In this document: piece by piece, positions 8,656 through 21,567 of the stretch
Layout of the letters: each line of letters starts with the position of its first letter
Numbering within the stretch: the stretch's first letter is position 1
NCBI GenBank assembly: GCA_024867545.1
Contig: JANFNE010000029.1
Location: 62,001 to 126,000, forward strand
Reading direction: 5' to 3'
DNA length: 64,000 nucleotides
Source of the DNA: Phytopythium helicoides
Taxonomy: Eukaryota > Oomycota > Peronosporomycetes > Pythiales > Pythiaceae
Position numbers and translations under genes: made by a program
Notes under the pieces: generated by a model
Told to the model about the DNA's origin: nothing
Seen by the model: only the letters and a program-made list of their open reading frames with translations
Database searches by the model: none

Positions 8656-11600
8656 ATGGCAGACACAGCACGCTCAAGGGGCTTACAGTCCAAGCCTGCC
8701 AGGAGTGGACATGGCGGAAAAGCTAGAACAAATCCAGCAACGAAGAATCAGCAGTCGGCGTCTCCTAAGGCATCACCGTACGCATCATCTACAACAACCG
8801 TTCTTCCGAGAATCGACAGGCGCAGTGCAGATATACCAACACCTCGACAGGCAGTCTCGTCGCCTGCGGCTCCAGTGTCCCCACAAGAGCGAGATATTTC
8901 CTCAATCCCTGTTCCTCCGCGGCGGCCTTCAAGCAAAGCATCAAACGTATCGGAGATGGAAAACTCGCCCACGTACCATGGAGATGACATAGACGGGCCT
9001 TCAGCTAAGTCGGCGTGGTGTACGCCTCGTGCCCCGACTCCAACAGAGATTGAAAGGTCTCATCTGGATGCGTTCTTTGCATCATCACCTCCCGAGACAG
9101 ATACGCTGAGTAGCCTAAGTGACGCATTAGCGACTCCAACACGCCTCAAGTCGGTTCAAGAAGCGCTCCAGTTGAGTGAAGAATTGTATTCAATCGATTT
9201 TGAAGGATTGAGCGCAGAGAATGAAAAGTTCTTCGAGATCTCTGGTTCTGCATTACAACATCTTGACGTCATTCAAAGCGAGCTACCAAGTCTTGGAGAA
9301 TCATTCCAGTACACAAAGTGCGTTAGCGAAGAAAGTATTGGTTCAGAAGCGAAGCTAACATTGTTATTATTGTTGATATTTGGCACAGGAACTCATTGAG
9401 CGATCTGTCAGGAGGAATCGCAATGCTTCATCAAGAGCATGAGGCAGAAAAGCAGCGAATGTAAGCTAAATTATCGCTGGCGTATTAAAAAGCTAAAACT
9501 GATAATTGTATCTGCCATTCGTCGCTTGTTAGTCTCGATCAGCTCGCGGCTACAGTAGACTCAAATGCAGACGAGGTGGTGGCTTTAGCTGAGGCTCATG
9601 CTACTGAAAAAGCTCAAATCACAGAACTACACATGAAGCAGATACAAGATACGTGCACCGACTTTGAGCAGCAGATTGCTGCTCTAGAGACCAAATTACT
9701 TGAATCGGAAGCTTCCTACAAAGACGAATTGGAACAACTTCGCGGAGCATCTGAAGCGCAACTTAAACAGCTCAAAGCCGACAAGCAAGAAGAACTTGAC
9801 ACGACGAAAAAAAACGCACAGGACAAGCTGCAAGTTATGGAACAGGCGTATAAAGAACAACTTGAACATAAAGAAAGAGAGGCGACTGAGCAAATGGAAC
9901 AGCTTCGCTCGTCTTCTGCAGCAATATACGAAGAGCTGCATCGATCATCAAGTTTAGCATATGAGCAGCTTCGCTCGTCGTCGACTCGAGAGTACCTAGA
10001 GTTGAAAGAGAAATCAGAGACTGAAATCGCTGATCTGAAGCGCAGCGCTGCCCAAGAACTGTCAAACGTCAGATATAAACTCAACAGTGAAATTGAGGCC
10101 CTGAAACACAATTCCGTTGCCGAAATATCAGCGCTATCAGAGAAATCAAGCCAAGAATTGCAAGAGCTGCGGCGAAAAAAGGAACACGAAATCGAGGAGC
10201 TTAGGAAATCCCTTTCAGCTGAAATAGCACGCATCTCTAGCGAGGCAGCCGAAGAAAGGATTCGATTGCACAAGGCGAGAGAAGAGCAGGTACGACAACT
10301 AGAAGAGCGACGAGCTCAGGAAACGTTTGAATTACGTGACGAGCTTGAGACCGCTCGCAGCGATCACAGAAAGGAGATTACAGAGCTTCAAACGCAGTAC
10401 AAATCACGGATTGCAAGCATGGAAGACACATTTGCAACAGAGCAAGCTACTGCGACGGCAGCACACACAGCCCAAATCAATGAACTTGTGCGCAAATCAG
10501 CTAATGAACTCTCTGATTCAATTGCACACTACGAAGACAGATTGCGACTTCTGGCGGACACTCATAGTGCGGAACTACAGCGAACAGTTCAACAGGCGAC
10601 TCTGGAGCGAGAGTCTCTTGTGACTAAATACAAATCTGATGCATCTAAAGCTGAGGAAGAACGACGTCAAGAGCGCGAAGCCCTGATTCTTAAATACGAA
10701 ACTGCTCTGGAATCACTTCGGAGAACGACGCGGGAGCAATTGGAGCAGTCCACGAGTGAGCACGAAACATTTGTCACTCAACTTCGAGACTCTTGCGCAG
10801 GAAAAGTACTTGCGTTAGAAAACACACTTCGCGAGCAAGATGCACGATACACCGAGCAGTTGACAATAATTGCTGATGAGCTGGAGGCTAGCAAGCAGCG
10901 TGTTCGAGATCTAGAGGAGAGTCAGCTAGTTTTGCAGAATGAGTACACGCTTTTTATTGAACGTTCGGGTGAGAAGATTACGTCAAAGGAAATGACCATT
11001 GCTTACCAAGAGAGCATCGTACTACGACTTGATGAAGAACTCCAGAAAGCACGAAATCTTCTCGAGGAGACTCAACGTAAACTTCGCTTCACTGAAGATG
11101 ATCGACAGGTTAAGGCTGGAACCATTCTGGAGCTCACCTTCGTGATCAAAAGCCGGGATGAGGAGATCGAGAAATTGAGGCAATCGCTACTTGATTCGAT
11201 CAAAACTGTCAACACTAAGACCGAGATTCTTGAAATGACCACCGAAACTCTCTCAACTAAGGCAAAAGAATTGGAGGATATGAGGGCAGCTTTGCGACTT
11301 GAGTCAGGTCGCCTCTCAATGGTAGAAGAGTCGATGCACCAAAAAGAGGGGATACTCGAAGATACTACTATGAAGATTGAGAGCATGCGTCTCAACATGG
11401 AAAACTTGAGGCTTGAGATGAAGCGTATGCAAATGGACATGAAACTGCAGCTGGAACATTCGGAAAGCGAAATGGAGTTGAAGAACGGTGAAATTCGTCG
11501 CTTGCATGGAGCTGTGGGTGAACTCAAGCTGAAAAACGATTTCAATCAGCAGACTATTGAGCGACTCGAGGATGCTCTTGGACTAGCTCATCGTCAGTCA

Positions 11601-14600
11601 GACGAGGCTCAGAGGCGCATAAATCTGCTCAAACTCGAGGCTGGAAACAGTGCTGAAGAAATCAAGAAAATAAGTGATCAGCTGAACGAGAAGGAAAGTG
11701 AACTACTTATCACCTCCAAAGACAAACAAGCGCTTTTAAGCGAGCGAAACCGCTTGCTAGTTCAATTAAGTACGGTCAATCAGTTTGCCCAGAGCCTTCG
11801 AGAGCAGCTTGAATGTTCTGGCATGCTTGGGGACGAGGCACAGACACGGTTTCGTCGCGCTCTGGAGCGCACAATCGCTGAGAAAGATGAGCGAATGAGA
11901 GCAGAGAAGCATCTACTCACGCTTGAGTTAACCGCATCTCACGATGCACTTAAATACCTTGAGGGCGTTGAGGAACGATTAAAGGAGAGTACGCAGGATG
12001 CAGAAGGTCTGAAGACAGAGCGCTCGTCGCTGCTGATTGAGATCACAGCTCTCCAGGATAATATTACGCGCCTCGAGGAGGATCTGAAGCTTTGTCAGGG
12101 CAAAAGTCGAGACCAAGCGAGTGCTTACCTTGACCTCAAAGACGCCATGGAGTCGTCGGTGGCAAAACTAAATGGACAACTTGACGCTGAGCGTCGACGT
12201 GTAAGCGATTTGCAGGCACTTGTAGAGGAGACTGGAGAGAAACTACAGGAGGCATTGAACTCTGCTCAGAATCTGGCTCGAGAGAAGAAGCAATTGCAAG
12301 ATGAGCTTGAACGTGCTGCGAGAGATCACGACTTTTTGGTCGCTAGCGCTAACATGGAAAAGGCTGAGATACTCGAAAACATATCGAGGCTGCAGGGTGA
12401 GATGTCTGAAAGAGATACCGAACTCCGCCAGATTCGAGAGAATCGCCTCACACTTCAAGAATTAGTAGAGACTACCCAAAACAAATTCGATCGAGTTTCC
12501 AATGAACTCCAGCGAGCTAGCGAGCAGTTATCATCTCGTATTGATGAGTGTAGTAGCCTGAAAATGAGTGTACAAGAGCTCGAGGCAGCTCGAGATCGCC
12601 TCGAAGCACAGCAAAACCAAGAGTCCAAGGACTTTATGGCAACGAAAGCAATCCTAGAGGGTGAAGTTGAAACACAAGTGGCACATGCTCGTGGGCTAGA
12701 CATGTTACTGAAGCAGAGTAGAGAATCGGCTCTATTGGCGCTGGAAGACTACAGAACTTTGATTTGCTCTATAACTGATAAAGCAAATGCTGTGGAATCT
12801 GACCTGAAAGCTCAACTTTACCAAATTAAGCGAGAGATGGACGAAGCAATGCGTTCGGCCGAGGAAAGCAAACTTACGTGCTTAAAAAAAGCAGAGCAAG
12901 AGAAAACAGAAGCAATCGAAAGGCTCGTAGAGGACAACAAAGAAGCGATCCAGACTCTTTTCGAGGAGAAAAACAGTATAATTCGGGCGTTGGAAAGCAG
13001 TAAAGCCGAATACATACAACGTCTCCAAAATGAGAAAGAAGAAATTATGCGGCTTGCAGATGAAGAGCGTTTCATGTTGCTACGTGTTGCTGAGGAAGAT
13101 AAACTGGCAATTCTCCGACAAGCTGAAGAAGAAAAGACAGAGCTCATTTTAGAGCGACAGATCCGAGAATCTGCATCTAGAACCCATCGTAATCAAGAAC
13201 GTGAGCGCCTTCGACGCTTGGCGAAGTACGAGCAGGAGAGATTGACAGAGCTGAACGAATCAGCACAGATGCTCTCAGAGGAACAACAAACAAGATTACT
13301 TGCTGAAATCAACCGAACGAAAGATGAGAACGCAGCACTTCAGATCGAGCACTGCCTCAGTGAAGCAGCAGCAACTCTTCAACTGGTTCAGGAGCAGGAG
13401 CAGCTGCGAAAAATGGCTCATGACGAGCGCGTCCGATTGCTCGAGCTGAATGAGACTACACGAATGGTTGCTGAGGAGCACCGAATTCGGCTTCTCGACA
13501 AAGAGATGGAACGACAACGACTTTTGGATGAAGAGCAGACAGCCAAGCTTCTGGAACAGCACGCACAACAGCAAATGGCTAAAGAGGAAGAGTGCACACG
13601 GCTGCTTGAAAGGCACCAAAAAACTCAAGAGGAGGTTTTACAGCAGCAACAGCAATTTAGAGAGCAGCATGAGCGATTTTTTATGTGGAACGAGGAGTAC
13701 GAGACTCGGCTCTTAGTGGCGCATATTGCAGGCGTTGAGGCTCTCCAGGATGGCCATTTAGTCGAGAAATCCAAATTAGCTGGCGAATTAGCTGAAGTTA
13801 AACAAGCACTGGATGCGCAAGTTGCAAAGGCAGACGCTGATAAACGAGATTGGGAGGTATCCCATGCGTCAACTTTATCAACAGCTGCTGAAAAACACCA
13901 ATACGAGCTCTTAGAGTCAGCCAAGCATGCTCAAGAAGAGAGTGCACGGCTTAAGGAGAAACTAGAAGCCGAGATGGAAGCCTTATTCAAAGGCTTTGAG
14001 CAGAAGGCTGAGGTCATTCGTCTCCGAACTTCCGAGGAGTACCTGCTCAAAATCAATGAGATGTTACAAAAGAGCCGCGAGGAAGAACAAAGGCACTCGG
14101 CTGTTGTTGAAGGGTTACAGCGTGAGCTCGGAGCTGCGCGCGCAGAATTAGCAGCAATAAGCAAACTGCAAGAGCTTCAGTCCAAGAGCATGGGCGAAAC
14201 AGAGAAGCAACTAATCGATAAAATAGTCGCACTCAATGCAGAACTGAAGGATACACAATTGGAAATCCAACGACAGGTTGATGCGAAACAACGTCAAATG
14301 GACGTGAAATTTGCTGCAATGGAGCGTGAAAAGGATGATCAAGTTGCAGCAATGCAACGCGAGATGGATGAGAAGCTTGCTGCGAAGCAGCGCGAAATGG
14401 ACGGAAAAATCATTGCCAATCAGCTCGAATTCGATAGCAAAATCGCTGCAAAGGAGCTTGAACTCGATGAGAAACTTGCTACTATTCGGCGCGAAGCGGA
14501 TGAGAGGCTCACTACTATTCAGCATGAAGCAGATAAAAGACTTGCTATAATTCAGTGCGAAGAGGATGAAAAAATTGCTACAATTCAACGTCAAGCAGAT

Positions 14601-17600
14601 GAGAGGATCGCTGAAAGCCAGCGTGAAGTGGACGAGAGATTCGCTTCAGTTCAACGTGAAGCGGATGAGAGACTCGCTGCAGCTCAACATGAAGCGGATG
14701 AGAGGCTCAGTGTACACCAGCGTGAAGCTGATGAGAGGCTCAGTGTAGCTCAGCGTGAAGCTGAAGAGAAGCTCAATGAGAATCAACGCGAAGCAGATGA
14801 AAGGCTTGCTGCAAGCCAGCGCGAAGAAAGAGAGCAATTTACCGCGAAGCAACTCGAGATGCGTCAACAAATTGAAACCAAACAAGTTGAGATGGAGGCA
14901 AATAAAGCACAGATGTTGCAGCTTATCTCCACAAAGGAATTGGAAATCGAAGAGCTTCGTACGAGACAGCTAGAAACGGACCAAAAGCTTGGTTCTATGC
15001 AAGCAGAACTCATAGCAACTCACGAAGCTATGGCAGACAGGACTGCAACGATCGAGAGCCTACGGAAAGGTAGGTTAGCTGTAAATTGCAGGAGACGAGT
15101 CAAAGTCTTTGCTAACCTTGTAGCTGAGTACAGAGCTGGCCGTTCTTCTTGAAACTAGCGAGGGCACACGGTCGGCGGAGCAGCTTTTATCCTTCTTTCG
15201 ACAGCAAATTGATTCTTATGTGACCGATTCCTATGGAGTGAGCTTATCTAAGATCCAGGGTACTTTATTGGACTGTGAGGATGACGTTCTTGTGTGTATT
15301 AAAAGCTACTTCGATATGAGATGTGTGCTCAACCCTGAAGTTCTAGAAGTCGACGAAGTTCGAAGCCGTCTGAAAGAATTTGAGCAAGTATCAGCTCTTC
15401 TACGTGGTCTTATTGCCGAGCCGCCGAACGTACCTGGAGACGCAGGTGTTGCGGTCAAAGAGTTACATAAAGATCTCAACCTGCTTCGGACAAGCATCCA
15501 GGCACTTGTACTTGGGGAAAGCGAAAAGTTCTCCGATCTAACGAGCCAGGAGATAGCTAGTCTGCTGGAGTCTTTTCAAGGGTTCTTTTACTCTTTGCGC
15601 CTCCCACATGCTTCAGCATTGGATCGAGAAGTACGGCAAAACCAGATACTCGAAATTGTTGCACAACATGAGCAGCTACTGCAGTCCGTCAGCACAAGCT
15701 CTGAGCGAGATCACGTTCATTCCGTCAATGATGTGTGCTTATTATTTGATGCTCTTGAAGCGATCTTGGCACGTACTCGTGAAATCACAGGGTGTGCAGA
15801 GTTCCGATGTCTGGATGACATGAACAAGTTACTGGATGAATGTGTCGCCAATCGGAAGAACTTGAACGGGTTTGATGTTGAGAAGGGTGGGTTTACGGTG
15901 GAGATGGAGTCAAGTACCAATTTCATTGGAGCAACTGATGTCGCTATGCTACTGAATGAGTTTGAAGCATTTGTCGGCAATTGTAAATTGTCTCTCGATC
16001 TTGATCGCCACTGTTCAAAGGCAGGAGTAATAACTGCCATTGACGAGCTAATGACTGTTCTTCAACATTTTGAGGCTCTTCAGCCAGAGCTGGGAAGTCC
16101 TCGGCGCCGAGATGAGGACGTATTGAACCCACAAACATGTTCTACGGCAGAGAAGCCAACACTGCAAAGCAAAGTCGCTGCAATTGTGGCATTTGTCAAC
16201 GAGCTGAAAGCCATGTCCGAATTCGCTCAAGTAATTCTTGACGAAGAGTGCGATGCTATTGCAGGAGCTCCCAGTGAGCTTGGCAGTGATATTAGCAGTA
16301 CAAGCCTCGTATCGCTTCGATCCTTGACAAGGACACCGACACCCTCGGCTGATTTGGTCGAAGTAGATGAAGGAATCGACGTGGAAAACGTCGAGACTCT
16401 TGATCTGGAAATTGCAGTTGCAGGTGATGAAGAAAAAGATGGAGAGGCCATACCTGCTCTCTCTGCATCACCGTCTGCATTTATGGCGGACTCTTTGCTT
16501 GACATATCCCTTGTCATGAACGACCATCAGCGACTACTTGCTGAGACCGCACACCTCGTGACGAAGGCGTCACGACAAGGAAACCGAGAGAAGCGCCCCG
16601 TCAATTTTGGCACGGAGGTTAGCCGCATCGTGAGAGAGCACTGCGCGCTATTATCGTTAGTTAAGAGACTATTCAAGGTACAGGACGCTCGACACGATCT
16701 ACCATCACTTCTAGAGTGTGTCGCAATACTTCAGCGGCAGGTGCAACGCCTACCTCTTCTAAGTATCCATCGAAAAGGAGATAGCAGTGGTAATTCGAGT
16801 AGGGATAGCTTAATGAGTGGAAGCCAAGGATTCGAGTGGGAAAGCGCATCAATAAATAGTGCAAGTGATCTAGTCTCGAGCTCCACGGCCTCACTCAAGA
16901 GTAGTGAGCAAGCACTCCGAGCTTCTCTGTCAATCTTTTCGACTATTGAAGAGGTTGCGCGGCACCTTCAAGACTACGACTACCTCATTCAGCAGCTCAA
17001 AAAAGGAAGTAAATCTTCAAATCGAGTGATCTCTGTAGCAGCCTTTTCCAACGTTGAGGCACTTGCGTCGGAGATTATTGAGCATGAGAATGCTCTGATG
17101 CTAGTAAAATGTGAATTGGGGCTTGATGACGTAGTTTCTGAACTACCTGTTGTAGTAGCTTCGTTCCGTGACCTCCTAGAGCGTACACACCCGTTAATCC
17201 TGAGCCAACCGAGCGTCTTACTTAACAATAGCACAACTGATCTCTGTGAGGATGGCCAGGCAGTTGACCGGTCTTTATTGCGAGCTTCTTTTCCCGAAGA
17301 CGTCGTAGACAAGTGTGATGCTATAGTGTTAACCCTTACTGAATTCTCAACGCTCATGACGTGGATGCGGCGCACAATCCTCCAGATCCCAGAAGATATT
17401 CCCACGGGTGCTACTGAAGACACTGATGCGTCACTTATACTTGAGCCAAATGACATGACTTCTCTTTACGAACTCAAGCAACACGTGCGCGATTTTGTGA
17501 CCCAGCTTTGTGATCTTCAAGTGTCCAACCAGGAACTTGAGCAAGAGCTTGCAGAGTTGAACCAGGCGCAGCAAAAAATGCTACAGGAGCTACGAAACGA

Positions 17601-20600
17601 AAGCGAAATGCTTTCACGACTTGATTCTGACCCTGCCACCCCTCCTTCCCCAAATCGACGACGTTCAGATGTTTTAGAAGGATTGCTTGCTCGACAAGAG
17701 GCATTTCGGCGCCAGTCAAGTTTTCAAAACCGAGAAGATTCGCGAGAAGTAGAATTTCTACGAGGCAATGGACTCTTGGCTGATGCAGAAGAAGAACCTA
17801 GCAGCGAGGAGAAAAGCAAACCAATCTTGTCAAGCACCACCCGGCTTGCTATCTACAAGCGATTGCTCGACGAAAAACATTTTCTTGAGCGTCAGCTACA
17901 GACTATGAAGCAAGAGCACGCAAATGTAGTTGGGCGCTATGAGGCAAGTACTCAAGACATACTGCGACAATCTGAGGCAGACAAACAAAATGATCGCGAG
18001 CAAGCTATGCAACAGCTCGCGAATGTCAAAAACGAATGCCTTAATGTTGAAGCCCGCCTTAATGCGGAGAAAATATCTTTGGAGACGAGAATCAATGAGC
18101 TTGCTCAAAATATAAAGGCCCAAGAAGCTCAAGCAACGAGTGATAAGCAAATTTTGGAGCAGACATTTAATACCAAAGTTTCGGAGCTCCAGTCCAAGTT
18201 TTTGAAGGAGTCTCAGGACGCCGAATCACGCTTTGAAGCAGAGAAAGCGGCCATAAAGCATTGTCTTGAACAGGAAAATCAAATTCTTGAAAACGAGAAA
18301 AAGAAGATAGAGCAACAGCTTTTGGACCAAAGCGCTCATTTTGAGCAGCAATTAGTGAATTGGCGACAACAGGTACAAAGTGCCCTTGACGATGAGCTTG
18401 TGCTACTGCGAGATTGCGATGGACTTGCCTCCTTTGTCGATGAATATCAGCGAGCAAATGGGGGTAGCAATGCCAGTGATAGCAGATACTCACGAATGAA
18501 TTTGTGGAAGTCCGTAATTGCGTATATTGATCGACTGAATGGACAACTAGCCGAGATCAATCACTGCAACGCGGAGGAACTCGAGTTCCTCAAATCAAAT
18601 GGACTACTACTTGATATTCCTGAAGACAAGACGCCTAAACTTCAGTCAATTCGAATGAATGTGTACAAAGAGCAATTAGCATCTCGAGATCGAGAAAACA
18701 CTTGGTGCCAAGAGTTACTGGACGAGATAGCGTTCGTGAAAAAAGAAGTGAAGTTTGGCTTTGATGAGAATCATCCAAATAAATCTAGACTACGGGTGTA
18801 TCAAGCTCTCTTAGATGGGCAAAATGCACTCATAGAAGACAAAATGGAGCGAGAGCTCGAGGTAGCAAGAGAAACTGCTTTTCTAGAAGCCCACAGTCTC
18901 TCGTTTGATTCCCGGATGGCTGCTCTTGAACACCTCGTCCGGGTATGTGAACAGCTGAAAATCGCGAAGATGCAGATAGTCGAAGAGCAGGCGTTACTAG
19001 TGGAGCAACGAGTATGCACTCCTCAAGAACTGCGATCTTCATTACGCTCTAGTGAAGGTAAGCGAGGTGATACCGAGACAATAGCTGATAAATTAGGCGA
19101 TGAACATTCACTGGAGGAGTTTGCAAGTGTCCGGCTCGATGTCTATCGAAAACTACTTACCAGCGAACAACAAGCACGAGATGAGATGGCATCTCGTGAA
19201 GCGGCATGGAAAAAGGAGCTTCTCGAGATTCAGTGTCAGCACTCTGAAGAAGAGGCTTCCTGGAAAAGTGATGTTCGGGAGCTAGAGAGCCAGCAGCAAG
19301 AGCGAGAGATTGCATGGGAAAACGAGTTGCAGACACTGAAGCATGGTCACTTCGAGCGTGGTATTGAGTGGGAAAGAGAGCTCAATACACTCAAACAGTT
19401 GCATCTGGAGCGAGAAACGGCATTGGCAACTCGACTCGAGTCTCTGGAGGCGGACCTTCTATCCCGACTAGCAAATAGGGAAAGCGAGCTCTCTAATTCG
19501 AAGGCTCAGCTTGAGGAGCTGCAAACAACCTGGAATCGTAAGATCGAGAGCTGCGAAACTGTAATTATGGGTAACGAGGAGCAATGGACAAGAGCTGCGT
19601 TTGATGACCACTGGGTCCAGGAGCAGGCTATGGAAAAAAATCGTACCCAGCAAATGTTCGATGAGCAAAAACGAAAAGAGCTCTCTGATGCAATGGAGAT
19701 ATGGGCCAAGCAGTCGGAGGATGCTATCGCAGCAGCGACATCGATTGCCGCAGCTAACGCGAAAGCAGAGTCTGAGTCATCCTTCAAGGACGAGATCCAG
19801 CGCATGAGGCGGGAGTGTAATGAGCGAGTCGAGAGTCTGACGGCGGCCCACATGACCCACCTCGCACGTGTGACAGCGGTTCAAGAGGAAGTCGATGGGC
19901 ACACAAAAAGAGAGATTAGTGAGGCCGTGACTTCCTCCGTAGCCTCAATGAGAGCCTCGCTACTTGAACGACTCGCGAAGCGCGACGGAACTGCTGTTGC
20001 AGCAATCTATAGGTGCATCCGCATGGCTACGGATGTTCTTAGCCCAAATACAGCGGGAGGGTATGCAACTGCTGATGTTTCAACAGCTCCACCAAGTCGC
20101 CACGGAACAAGCAACGGGTTAGGTAGTGGATCAACAAGTGACAAGATTCCTGTTGGTGTTACACAGGCAGTCGTGACACTTGTGAAGGAGCTCAAAGCGC
20201 TCAAGGATCATATTGCAGCATCGCTGGACCAACTTCAGGTCGCAGAAACAGTGAGCACCAACACTTCCGAATCAACTTCAGCATCACTATTGGCCGTCAC
20301 ATCTGCGATTGTGCTTGGGAAAGGAGAAAACCACGACGGATATTCATCAACAGACGCAGACTCACTGACTACGCAAGACCATGTCACGGATACTACCCTA
20401 TGTGCATATCGCGAGCTCATGCAGTACACGGAGCAACAATTGCTGGCGCGACAGCAAACAGTCAACGAGTCACTCACTCGTCTGTACAAACTCATGCTTG
20501 GTGTTGAGGCAACAGTTGGGTCGAGCGCATCCTCGCCTCAAGGTTTCCTTGAAAGTACACCCCTTCGTGAACGAGCAGCTCTCGAAATTGAACTTGCTCG

Positions 20601-21549
20601 TGAGAGAAGCGCTCGCGAAGACTTTGAATGCAAACAGCGTTTGCATGAGACATACGTGCGGCGACTTCTTGAAGACCAGAGAGCGATGGAAGTCGCTCTT
20701 TCCAAGACCCTCGACGCCTCACAAGTCGAGTGCAAGCAACTTCAAGCTCGCATTGAGCAGCTTGAGCACTATCAACGACTCGCCCTTACAAGTAGCGTAG
20801 GAGGTGTCGCCTTCCAGTCATCCCCAAATGCTGCAAGACCTCTCATGGCGCCACCATCACGGGGAATTAGTACTTCAAATGCTTCTAACACGATGCAGGT
20901 GCCGATGCGACCGGAGAGACCTCGTGACTACCCTACATCAATGGTGAAAGGCGGTGGAACCAGCCACAAAGAGAAATTCGTGAGCGACTTGGAGAAAGAT
21001 ACCGGACAGCGCCGAACAGGTCCTGGGGTCGCTCCCAACAGCTCCATGGGATTCAGCAATGGAATTGGAGGAGGTGACAGTCCTAGTGCTGCACGTCGCC
21101 GAAGACAATATCCAGGCGGAATCGGCGACCTTGATGCAGCATCCTTGTCTACCTCGCCATCGTCGTCTTCGATTCCAGCTCGCGGCTCGCTATTAGATCA
21201 GGAGCTCTGGTTTCAAGGGGTGCGAACGCTACACTTTGTCGCCTTCTTTGTTTCGGTCTTTTATGTACCAAAGCAAGGGGTTTTTCGTGTTGAAGTGCTC
21301 AACAGCGATACAGAGCAGCAGCAGACAGTGTACGTTCCGCTCGCCGAGATGCAGCAGTTCCTTGCGCAGCATGAACGGAACAAGCGTCGCCGGCTAGGGT
21401 ACAACTCGTCATCTGAAATCGACGAGGAGAGGGAGGTTAGTATCCTATTAGAAGATCCTGCACGGCGCAATGAAGTTGTTGAGGCGCTTTTCGATCACGT
21501 GAAGGTATATGGCGAAGGCACCAGCAACATGCTGCTCGCTTTTGAGTAA
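8656..21549 (+). CDS. Giant coiled-coil protein (about 4,228 residues)
   Basis: Four-exon model join(8656..9317,9389..9460,9533..15069,15134..21549); phases agree and three introns of 64-72 nt are removed. The last acceptor could shift by a few codons. Order: a Ser/Pro-rich N-terminus (1-130); exact 11-residue repeats at about 312-509; long heptad coiled coil; further 11-residue arrays at about 1344-1453 and 1831-2017; a more globular helical zone (about 2110-2900) with recurring L-x-x-E/H-x-x-L-L stretches; coiled coil with a recurring NGLL-D and R-L-x-V-Y-K-x-L-L motif (about 2960-3430); a low-complexity linker; and a globular C-terminus of about 130 residues containing LDQELWFQGVRTLHFVAFF. 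The size and make-up suit a structural tether (basal-body, cilium, centrosome or Golgi type), but I recognise no family and that is inference. It converges on the next gene with 18 nt between stop codons. Confidence 0.85.
9732..10325 (+). repeat. Hendecad (33-bp) coding repeat array 1
   Basis: Eighteen in-register 11-codon units inside the giant coiled-coil gene, e.g. EQLRSSSTREY, LELKEKSETEI, EALKHNSVAEI, EELRKSLSAEI. Leu or aromatic residues recur at positions 3 and 11 without gaps. DNA identity between units is low, so the array is old or selected for period. Confidence 0.8.
12828..13157 (+). repeat. Hendecad (33-bp) coding repeat array 2
   Basis: Ten consecutive 11-codon units, e.g. EQEKTEAIERL, FEEKNSIIRAL, QNEKEEIMRLA, EEDKLAILRQA, in the middle of the giant coiled-coil protein. 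The unit consensus differs from array 1 (acidic-acidic-x-Lys start), so it is not a simple copy. Confidence 0.8.
14289..14849 (+). repeat. Hendecad (33-bp) coding repeat array 3, near-identical units
   Basis: Seventeen 11-codon units with consensus Q-R-E-A-D-E-R-L-A/S-x-x, e.g. QREMDEKLAAK, QHEADERLSVH, QREADERLSVA. Units are more alike at protein and DNA level than in the other two arrays, suggesting more recent tandem expansion. Confidence 0.88.
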
Positions 21550-21567
21550 AGTTTGATTAAAGTTATC

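Noticed and set aside
15070..15219. Reading 9576-15152 and 15220-21549 as two separate genes
   Set aside because: An intron from 15070 to 15133 joins them in phase, the second frame has no ATG at its start, and coiled coil continues across the junction.
5635..21549. Fusion of the RCC1 protein with the giant coiled-coil protein
   Set aside because: A clean stop at 8445, a 210-nt spacer and a good ATG at 8656 separate them; no intron removing the stop is evident.
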